DNA from: Candidatus Aminicenantota bacterium
GTDB lineage: Bacteria > Acidobacteriota > Aminicenantia > Aminicenantales > Aminicenantaceae
Direction of reading: 5' to 3'
Assembly (NCBI GenBank): GCA_030607635.1
Contig: JAUWJP010000141.1
Location: forward strand, 1-5,168
Length of the DNA stretch: 5,168 nucleotides
Below the pieces are notes generated by a model, which was given only the letters and a program-made list of their open reading frames with translations, had not been told where the DNA came from and did not search any database. The position numbers and the translations under genes were made by a program. This document shows, in pieces, positions 1 through 5,168 of this stretch; the stretch's first letter is position 1; each line of letters starts with the position of its first letter.

Positions 1-1033
1 AAAAATCAGGCACTTCAATTTGATCCACCTTCATGGAATATGTTTTTCCGTCTAGGGTGGAAAAGCCGAGAAAGAGTCGGTATGAGCCAGGCATGACAGG
101 AAGCCCCACCGGGGAGATTAAATAGTCATTCTCTTCCATAAGAGCTTTTTCCGTACGAAAATCATAGGAATAAGAATCTGATTCAATCCGGCCGAAAAAA
201 ACCGCCTTTTTCTTGACCGTTTTTATCTTTTTTCCAGGATCAATTTTTACGAGAAAAGTCAAATAGCTGCTATTATTTCTAGCCTTGGTGAATAGCGCCT
301 TTTTTTCAAAGGGAATCTGGACAATATCTTCTTGGGCGGATTTCACTTGTTCGATAAGTTTTCCTTCAAAGGATCCAGGAGAAAAAGAGATGACTTTTTT
401 GTATTCAGGAAGTTCTTTTAAATCTGGGTGGAGTATGATGACTTTTGGGTAGGCATAGAATGCACTTATTGATCTGGAATCTGTCTTTTGGACGTTCAGA
501 ACATAACCATCACGGTCCATGGAAAAGACAATATCTCTTGTTCGGCCTTCTTCTCCTTCCCTATTTACGCTTTTGCTCGTAACTGCAGTAAATACGAAAC
601 TGAAAGTATCTTTAGGAATATCCATCCAGGGCTGGGAAGGATAGGCCCATATGACAGCGCGTGCATCCTGCCTGAAAACCCTGGCTGGCTGACCGAAAGA
701 AAGCCAGACTTTCCCCATATCAGTGGCGATTCCTCTATTGTATCCATATATAAAAGCCTTATTTACATATGCCAGGCGCTGGTAAAATTCTTCTTTGAAC
801 TCGTTTTTTTCTGTCAGAGGAGTAGGGTCTCTTTTGGCCCAGAATAGCTTAATAAAGAACTCCTTTTCTTTGTCCTTTTTTAGTTTTTTAAATTCCGCTT
901 TCTCAGCATCGGTTATGATGAAATTCACCTCATCCAGGAATTTTTCGTACCTGCCCTTCTCTTTTGCTAATAGACTTAAAGAAATTAAAAAAACTAATCC
1001 TAGAGTAAGTATAAAAGACTTATTTTTTATCAT
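1..1033 (-). CDS. GWxTD domain-containing secreted protein (3' end cut by window edge)
   Basis: The reading frame is open from the ATG at 1033 to the left edge without a stop, giving 344 residues of a longer protein. Residues 1-23 look like a signal peptide: basic MIKNK, then a hydrophobic stretch ending LSLLA. There is no lipobox Cys. Residues 29-116 match the GWxTD domain: YEKFLDEV, then a helix rich in Lys/Glu, FWAKRDPTP (64-72), EFKEEFYQRLAY (78-89), GIATD (101-105) and GKVWLSFGQP (107-116). The signature Trp is replaced by Ile. The later visible part (about 180-344) is probably beta-rich, with a segment MPGSYRLFLGFSTLDGK near the end like the beta-domain seen after GWxTD in related proteins. 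The domain's molecular function is unknown; family members are exported and often carry TPRs. The start overlaps the stop of the sulfatase-fold gene (ATGA) and has its own Shine-Dalgarno site, so the two are probably co-translated. The family call is confident; the role is not known. Confidence 0.88.
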   Translation of the reverse strand, partial: MIKNKSFILTLGLVFLISLSLLAKEKGRYEKFLDEVNFIITDAEKAEFKKLKKDKEKEFFIKLFWAKRDPTPLTEKNEFKEEFYQRLAYVNKAFIYGYNRGIATDMGKVWLSFGQPARVFRQDARAVIWAYPSQPWMDIPKDTFSFVFTAVTSKSVNREGEEGRTRDIVFSMDRDGYVLNVQKTDSRSISAFYAYPKVIILHPDLKELPEYKKVISFSPGSFEGKLIEQVKSAQEDIVQIPFEKKALFTKARNNSSYLTFLVKIDPGKKIKTVKKKAVFFGRIESDSYSYDFRTEKALMEENDYLISPVGLPVMPGSYRLFLGFSTLDGKTYSMKVDQIEVPDF

Positions 1034-3156
1034 TTGCACCTCTGTATAAGAGCCTCAATTTTCCTGCGCTCTTCAATAGTCAAAGTATCATTTTTTATTG
1101 CAAGATATTTCTTGAGATATTTGAGTGCTTGAGCCTTTTTTCCTTTTTCTAAATATGCCACTCCCAAGTTGTAAACGGGAAAATCATAATTTGGGTTCAA
1201 TTCCAATGATTTTTCCCAACATGATATGGCATCATCGATCTTTCCCATTATTTTATAAACTCCACCCAAGCCATTGTAAGCTGACGCTAGGTCAGGATCA
1301 AGTTCAATAGCTTTTTTAAAATATTCAATTGCTTGAGAACGAGCCTCCAACTTTTTAGTCCGTAAAAAAATAGACAGATAAAGCCCGCCAAAATTATTAA
1401 AAATTACCGCATCTGTACTATCCAGGGAAAGTGCTTTTCTGTAATGTTCAATAGCTTTTTGATACTCCCCCTTTCTCCCATAGGCTACCCCTAAATAGTG
1501 CCATATTTCAGGGTCAAAGTTAAATAATGAGATCCCCTTTTGGAGAACTTCTATACCTTTATCCAACTTCCATTCTTCCACTAAAAGAGTGCCATAAGTT
1601 GAAATAATTTCATAATTCTTTGGATTATTAATATATCCTTCCTCCATTGTCTTAATAGCTTCTTCTGTCTTTCCTTGAGAGGTATATATTTCAGAGAGTT
1701 GAGTATAAGCTGAAGCAAAATATTTGTCATTCCGGATAATTTCATTCAGTAGTCTGATGCTATCCTCTTCTCTGCCTTCCTTGGACAAAATACTCGCTCT
1801 GTCCAATTTTTTTTGTAAGGGAAGAAGAGTTTTTAAATCATCTTCCGGTCCGTATTTCTTTTTTAATAGAGGTACTGGAGAAACTATGTATCCTAAACTT
1901 CTCAGTTTCTCCCGGGCTTTCCGGTCAATTTTTTTTAGGTTTTGCGCTTTTCGGAGAGAAGAAAGCTCTTCTTCTATTTTTTTCAGCTTTTTCTGATATT
2001 TCTCCAAATTAGTTTTGTGAGTAAGATTTATCTCTTCATTAAAATCATCTTCCAGATTGTAAAATTCAGTAATGTGTGATTCTATAAATTTTTTCCTATC
2101 TTCTATGAATCCTCGAAGAGGTGCCCAACCTCTATTGTAATAAGCATACAATGATTCAAAATAAATAGCTCTTTTCTTTATTTTCTTTCCTTTTATTAAA
2201 GGCAGGAGGGACACTCCCTGGAGGGAAGGAAGTTTTTCTATCCCCAGGATATCGCAGATGGTAGGAAATATATCAATATGGGCGACATATTCATCAATTC
2301 TGACAGCATTTACACCTGGACCCACAATGATTAAAGGAGCCCCGAGAGTGCTGTTATAAGCAAAATAGCTGTGGGTTAATTCGCCATGTTCACCCAGGGA
2401 CTCTCCGTGGTCTCCGGTTAATATGATTAATGTATTTTCCATTAAGTCATTTCTTTTTAAATGGTCAAATATTTTACCTAATTCAGAATCGACATAGGCA
2501 ACTTCTCCTGAATAAAGATCATCATTAAATTTACTTTTGAAAGGCTCGGGGGGCAAATAAGGAACATGAGGATCCCAGAGATGGATCCAAGAAAACCATT
2601 TATTCTTTTGTTTCTGCAGCCAGCCAAGAGCCGCAAGAATAACTTTCTCGGCTTTTCTTTCCGCATAAATAAATGCAGAAGAAGGCCTAGAAGGATAAAA
2701 GTCATCATAAACATCGAATCCCTGAATCAAACCAAAGCGACTATCAAGAGGGAAAGCACCAACAAAAGCCCCAGTAGAGTATCCCTTGCTTTTTAAGTAT
2801 TCGGCTAGAGTTATAAAATCTTCAGCAACAATAAACTTTGAGTTGTCATGAACACCATGATGAAGAGGAGTAGTGCCTAATAAAATATTTGTATGAGAAG
2901 GAAGAGTTGTTGGATTATGAGCAAAAGCTCTATCAAAGACTACGCCTTGTGCTGCTAAGGCTTCAATACGAGGAGTCTGTAAATACTTTGTGCTGTAACA
3001 ACTGAGTCTGTCTGGCCTAATCGTATCAATGGTTATAAGGAGCACATTGAAGCTCACTTGTTTTGTTTTTGAAGCAGAGATTGAATAGTCCGTAAAATTT
3101 ATTCCAATCAGTATCAAAAATAAAAAAAGAATTTTTTTCTTCAATCTTTTTTTCAT
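1030..3156 (-). CDS. Secreted sulfatase/alkaline-phosphatase-superfamily protein with C-terminal TPR repeats
   Basis: 708 residues. Residues 1-28 are a likely signal peptide (MKKRLKKK, hydrophobic stretch, SISAS). The sulfatase-fold domain covers about 36-350. It shows NVLLITIDTIRPDRLSCY (37-54, putative metal ligand D44), TTLPSHTNILLG (83-94), WIHLWDPH (190-197), TGDHGESLGEHG (247-258, putative ligands D249 and H250), H262 and APLIIVGPG (273-281). The formylglycine position is Thr84 (T-L-P-S-H) rather than Cys/Ser, and the following Arg is His, so classical sulfatase activity is unlikely. A Thr nucleophile with one metal, as in LtaS/EptA-type transferases, is possible. A Lys/Glu-rich, probably coiled-coil linker (about 370-415) ends in LRSLGYI, a junction I know from related proteins. 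About six or seven TPRs follow (about 450-688), for example IWHYLGVAYGRKGEYQKAIE (551-570). The ATG is the earliest possible start because TGA lies directly before it in frame. The substrate is unknown. Confidence 0.9.
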   Translation of the reverse strand: MKKRLKKKILFLFLILIGINFTDYSISASKTKQVSFNVLLITIDTIRPDRLSCYSTKYLQTPRIEALAAQGVVFDRAFAHNPTTLPSHTNILLGTTPLHHGVHDNSKFIVAEDFITLAEYLKSKGYSTGAFVGAFPLDSRFGLIQGFDVYDDFYPSRPSSAFIYAERKAEKVILAALGWLQKQKNKWFSWIHLWDPHVPYLPPEPFKSKFNDDLYSGEVAYVDSELGKIFDHLKRNDLMENTLIILTGDHGESLGEHGELTHSYFAYNSTLGAPLIIVGPGVNAVRIDEYVAHIDIFPTICDILGIEKLPSLQGVSLLPLIKGKKIKKRAIYFESLYAYYNRGWAPLRGFIEDRKKFIESHITEFYNLEDDFNEEINLTHKTNLEKYQKKLKKIEEELSSLRKAQNLKKIDRKAREKLRSLGYIVSPVPLLKKKYGPEDDLKTLLPLQKKLDRASILSKEGREEDSIRLLNEIIRNDKYFASAYTQLSEIYTSQGKTEEAIKTMEEGYINNPKNYEIISTYGTLLVEEWKLDKGIEVLQKGISLFNFDPEIWHYLGVAYGRKGEYQKAIEHYRKALSLDSTDAVIFNNFGGLYLSIFLRTKKLEARSQAIEYFKKAIELDPDLASAYNGLGGVYKIMGKIDDAISCWEKSLELNPNYDFPVYNLGVAYLEKGKKAQALKYLKKYLAIKNDTLTIEERRKIEALIQRCK
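1037..1042 (-). promoter_or_regulatory. Shine-Dalgarno site for the GWxTD gene, inside the sulfatase-fold gene
   Basis: On the minus strand GAGGTG lies 3 nt before the ATG at 1033; counted from its GAGG core the spacing is 5 nt. It is embedded in the last codons of the upstream gene (residues QRC of the C-terminal IQRCK). It supports the ATG at 1033 as the real start and, with the ATGA overlap, suggests translational coupling. Confidence 0.7.
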
Positions 3157-3191
3157 TCAGTTTTCTTTTTCTCTATAATATCTGCTATTTG

Positions 3192-4103
3192 CTACTTTTT
3201 TAAATAGTCAAGGAGCTGTTTAGCAATATTCGCCTTCTCGTGCTCAGGAACAAGCTCGAGAAATCTTTCCAAATTTCTGACAGCTTCTTCAACATTGTTT
3301 TGACTGATGTAAATAGTGCCTATTTGGTAGTAAGCATCGGCATAGTCATCTTTGAGCCCGACCGCCCTGAGAAAAGAGCTTAAGGCTCCTTCTGAAACGC
3401 CCAGGTTGGTCAGACAAACTCCCAGATTATAGAATGCATCCGGATCATCATCACTAATTTCTGAGGCCCTCTGAAAGTAGTTTTTTGCCTCTTCAAAATT
3501 GCCCTCTTTAGCCAGGATTTGGCCAAGTTCCTTGTTTATGCTGTAGCTTTCGGGATTGAGCTCGAGTGCCTTTTTGAATGAAGCAATGGCTTCTTTTTTT
3601 TTCTCTGACTTTTTGTAGGCAAGGCCCAGGTTAAAATAATAGCCCCACTGAGATTGACTGAGCTCGAGGGCTCCCTCATAGGCCTGAGCTGCCTCCTTAT
3701 ACTTTTGCTCAACATACAGTTTATTTCCTTTGAAGAAACGCTTGTCCGCTGCGGAAAGGTTCCTCTCTATCCTTTCCTGTGCTTTTTCCAGCGTTATCTC
3801 CACTTTTGTTGTTCCGGCAATTCTCACCCGAATTTCCCTGGATATGGGCACGAAGCCCGATTTTTTAAAACTCACCTGATAGTACTCTGGCCAGAGCCCA
3901 ATCTGAGAGAATTTCCCTTCTTTGTTCGTCTTGAGTTCTATCTTGTTGGCCGAAGATTTCACAGAAATAATAGTAACAGTTACTTTCTCTAGCGGATTTC
4001 CCTCCTTGTCCATAACGACTCCTTCAAACTTTCCATGTTGAGACCACCCATTAATCGTGAAGAGGCTTATTAACAACAAAAAAACCATACATTTACGTAT
4101 CAT
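3192..4103 (-). CDS. Secreted carboxypeptidase-regulatory-like domain and TPR protein
   Basis: 303 residues. Residues 1-22 form a likely signal peptide (MIRK, hydrophobic core VFLLLISLF, then GWSQ). Residues about 25-106 fit a carboxypeptidase-regulatory-like beta-sandwich: GKFEGVVMDKEGNPLEKVTV near the start, a TNKEGKFSQIGL turn at 59-70, YYQVSFKKSGF (74-84) and a final TTKVEITLEK (98-107). About five TPRs fill 120-290, such as YYFNLGLAYKKSEKKKEAIA (155-174) and AFYNLGVCLTNLGVSEGALS (223-242). No catalytic residues are evident, so this is probably a binding or scaffold protein of the periplasm or envelope. A strong Shine-Dalgarno site supports the start. It lies 35 bp upstream of the sulfatase-fold gene on the same strand, and is probably the first gene of the downstream unit because the only sizeable gap precedes it. 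Its partner is unknown; interaction with the TPR-bearing neighbour is an inference from context. Confidence 0.88.
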   Translation of the reverse strand: MIRKCMVFLLLISLFTINGWSQHGKFEGVVMDKEGNPLEKVTVTIISVKSSANKIELKTNKEGKFSQIGLWPEYYQVSFKKSGFVPISREIRVRIAGTTKVEITLEKAQERIERNLSAADKRFFKGNKLYVEQKYKEAAQAYEGALELSQSQWGYYFNLGLAYKKSEKKKEAIASFKKALELNPESYSINKELGQILAKEGNFEEAKNYFQRASEISDDDPDAFYNLGVCLTNLGVSEGALSSFLRAVGLKDDYADAYYQIGTIYISQNNVEEAVRNLERFLELVPEHEKANIAKQLLDYLKK

Positions 4104-4108
4104 GTTAT

Positions 4109-4115
4109 CCTCCTC
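4109..4115 (-). promoter_or_regulatory. Strong Shine-Dalgarno site of the carboxypeptidase-regulatory-like/TPR gene
   Basis: GAGGAGG on the minus strand, 5 nt (ATAAC) before the ATG at 4103. It is the best ribosome binding site in the window and fixes the start of the 303-residue protein. Confidence 0.85.
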
Positions 4116-4157
4116 ATTAGTCTCTCATCTCTCTTGTTAATAAGTTAATTCAATTTT

Positions 4158-4163
4158 ATTATA
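4158..4163 (-). promoter_or_regulatory. Possible promoter -10 element
   Basis: A perfect TATAAT lies on the minus strand in the intergenic region, about 55 nt before the ATG at 4103, in an AT-rich stretch. No convincing TTGACA-like -35 box sits 16-18 nt upstream (that part is GC-rich, around GGGCACGGG), and there is no extended -10 TG. In AT-rich DNA such hexamers arise by chance, so this is only a candidate start of the three-gene unit. Confidence 0.25.
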
Positions 4164-4241
4164 TGACACATAGAAGATTCCCGTGCCCGAGTGCCATGAA
4201 ATTTAATCACGCAACCTCATGATAAAGGCCAATAATTCAGG

Positions 4242-5168
4242 TTAATAATGGTTATTCTTGTTTTTTAGCTGCTTCTTTATCTTCTCTTCGAGATCTCTCA
4301 TATGTGTTTGAGCGGGAGTAAGCACGAGGGATTTCTGGAGGAGTAGCAATGCCTTCTCCTGCTGCTTGAGATTGAGATAGCACTCAGCGGCGAGATTTAA
4401 GACGCTAATTTCTGTCGCCTGGGCCATGAGCTTTTCTAGATAGACGAGAGCCGAAGACCAATCTTCGAGGGCAGCATAATTTGCCGCTATGAGCTTGGCT
4501 GCTTCTCTATCACCCGCAGATTGGTATGCGGGGAAGACAGCAGTAAGAGAATCTTGATACCAGTGGAGAGCATAGAGCACTTTGCCCAGGAGGAGCCTCG
4601 TCGCAGGCTCGTCTTTTATTTTGATGGCTTGATCAAGATACGAATGAGCCTGCTCATACTTTCGGGTCATAAAGGACTGTGTCGCTAGAATGAAGAGCTG
4701 GGCTGCTTCAGGAAAAGGCCTGTGCTGCTTGGAATAAACCCAGGGAATTACAGGGTAGGGCTGGGAAAGGAGGATAAAATCTCCCCTTTCAGAGAGTACT
4801 TTATGACCACTGGCGTCGAGGATTGAAACATCTGCACGATAATAGCCCGGATCGAACGCACTGAGAGAAAAAGGGCCTACTTCAATCCCTCCAGATTCTG
4901 AAATCAGGACTTCCTTCAGGGGCCTTTTCTGACTCATGACAGGAGTACTTGCACTCAAAGAAAATATTTCGAGGAGAAAAATTGCGCTGGTGCTTTCATC
5001 ATCTGGGGATAAGTTATGGAGCTGGCAGTAAATCCCCATCTCTCCCTGGGGAAGAAAATTATTCTCAGTGTTGAACAGAAACTGGCGCCCCTCAAAGGAA
5101 AATGCTTTGAATGCCTGTCTCTGGTTTTCCCCAAGATCCTGGAGGCTGTGATAGAGAAGGAGGTTACT
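4242..5168 (-). CDS. C-terminal part of a TPR-tailed protein, probably of the GWxTD family (5' end cut by window edge)
   Basis: The frame is open from the right edge (codon at 5168) to the TAA at 4242, giving 308 residues with no start required inside the window. The ATG at 5039 is internal: the 43 codons before it are open and read as continuous protein (KAFSFEGRQFLFNTENNFLP, 21-40). Visible residues about 20-135 look beta-rich, with FDPGYYRADVSILDASGHKV (105-124) and SERGDFILL (126-134). Then comes WVYSKQHRPFP (143-153), and about 155-290 is helical, TPR-like: AQLFILATQSFMTRKYEQAH (156-175) and LNLAAECYLNLKQQEKALLL (257-276). This order resembles the C-terminal half of long GWxTD/TPR proteins of Acidobacteriota-like bacteria, but the GWxTD region itself would lie outside the window, so the family call is an inference. 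The C-terminus is Lys/Asn-rich. It shares strand with the downstream unit but is separated by 138 bp. Confidence 0.8.
   Translation of the reverse strand, partial: SNLLLYHSLQDLGENQRQAFKAFSFEGRQFLFNTENNFLPQGEMGIYCQLHNLSPDDESTSAIFLLEIFSLSASTPVMSQKRPLKEVLISESGGIEVGPFSLSAFDPGYYRADVSILDASGHKVLSERGDFILLSQPYPVIPWVYSKQHRPFPEAAQLFILATQSFMTRKYEQAHSYLDQAIKIKDEPATRLLLGKVLYALHWYQDSLTAVFPAYQSAGDREAAKLIAANYAALEDWSSALVYLEKLMAQATEISVLNLAAECYLNLKQQEKALLLLQKSLVLTPAQTHMRDLEEKIKKQLKNKNNHY

Larger units (their letters stand above)
4104..4241. other. Intergenic region between the two minus-strand gene groups
   Basis: This 138 bp gap is the only sizeable non-coding stretch in the window. Besides the Shine-Dalgarno site and the -10 candidate it holds two GTTAAT copies spaced 2 bp apart (4136-4141 and 4144-4149, plus strand) and a GTGCC-CGA-GTGCC direct repeat in the GC-rich part near 4180-4195. 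I see no convincing intrinsic terminator after the stop at 4242: there is no stable GC-rich hairpin followed by a T run. Read-through from the upstream gene is therefore possible. Confidence 0.5.

Noticed and set aside
565..747. Minus-strand open frame of 60 codons
   Set aside because: It is a frame-shifted reading of the GWxTD gene. The true frame (codon starts at 1033, 1030 and so on) is open throughout and encodes the conserved motifs, so there is no frameshift here.
488..847. Plus-strand open frame of 119 codons
   Set aside because: It lies antisense within the GWxTD gene, whose frame is intact and has recognisable domain motifs; this one shows no family motifs and no ribosome binding site.
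795..1049. Plus-strand open frame at the left gene junction
   Set aside because: It is antisense to the signal peptide and GWxTD domain of the left gene and reads as low-complexity Ser/Phe, typical of the complement of Lys/Glu-rich coding sequence.
1724..1996. Plus-strand open frame of 90 codons
   Set aside because: It is antisense to the Lys/Glu-rich linker of the sulfatase-fold protein and is Ser/Phe-rich as expected of a shadow.
2478..2796. Overlapping short open frames on both strands inside the sulfatase-fold domain
   Set aside because: The main frame here carries the conserved WDPH region and is uninterrupted; the short frames have no family features.
3160..3191. Possible promoter (TATTAT with TTAAAA 17 bp upstream) between the CarboxypepD-reg/TPR and sulfatase-fold genes
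   Set aside because: The matches are weak in an AT-rich 35 bp gap and overlap the end of the upstream coding region; a shared transcript is simpler.
3654..3992. Plus-strand open frame of 112 codons
   Set aside because: It is antisense to the CarboxypepD-reg/TPR gene, which has clear domains and a strong ribosome binding site.
4211..4244. Possible terminator hairpin (AACCT and AGGTT arms) after the right-hand gene
   Set aside because: The arms are only 5 bp with a loop of about 20 nt and no T run follows, so it would not be a stable intrinsic terminator.
4242..5039. Taking the ATG at 5039 as the start of the right-hand gene
   Set aside because: The frame stays open to the window edge and the 43 upstream codons read as continuous beta-rich protein. 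There is no signal peptide at this ATG, whereas the other proteins here are exported.

Overview
The window holds four protein genes, all read right to left on the minus strand, and no RNA gene, mobile element or CRISPR array that I can see. Two genes are cut by the window edges. The mix of a GWxTD-domain protein, a secreted sulfatase-fold protein with a TPR tail, and a small secreted carboxypeptidase-regulatory-like/TPR protein resembles gene sets I associate with Acidobacteriota and Candidatus Aminicenantes (OP8). This assignment rests on family knowledge and architecture, not on a database match. Base composition is AT-rich to moderate, and the right-hand gene looks richer in GC than the sulfatase-fold gene.

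Layout in transcription order. (1) 5168-4242: the C-terminal 308 residues of a larger protein, with a beta-rich segment followed by TPR-like helices, resembling the C-terminal half of long GWxTD/TPR proteins. (2) 4241-4104: the only sizeable gap (138 bp), AT-rich near gene 3, with a possible -10 element, a short direct repeat and a strong Shine-Dalgarno site. (3) 4103-3192: a 303-residue secreted protein with one carboxypeptidase-regulatory-like beta domain and about five TPRs. (4) 3156-1030: a 708-residue secreted protein with an alkaline phosphatase/sulfatase-superfamily domain, a charged coiled-coil-like linker and about six or seven TPRs. (5) 1033-1: a secreted GWxTD-domain protein that overlaps gene 4 by an ATGA junction and runs off the left edge. 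This last gene has no in-window stop codon.

Genes 3, 4 and 5 are tightly packed (35 bp gap, then a 4 bp overlap) and probably form one transcription unit. All three have N-terminal export signals, so their products should act in the periplasm or cell envelope. TPRs are protein-protein scaffolds and the GWxTD domain has no known function. A reasonable inference is an envelope-associated assembly in which a sulfatase-fold enzyme works with TPR scaffolds. The sulfatase-fold protein has Thr where true sulfatases carry the Cys/Ser that becomes formylglycine. It is therefore more likely a phosphotransferase/phosphohydrolase-like or altered enzyme than a classical sulfatase.
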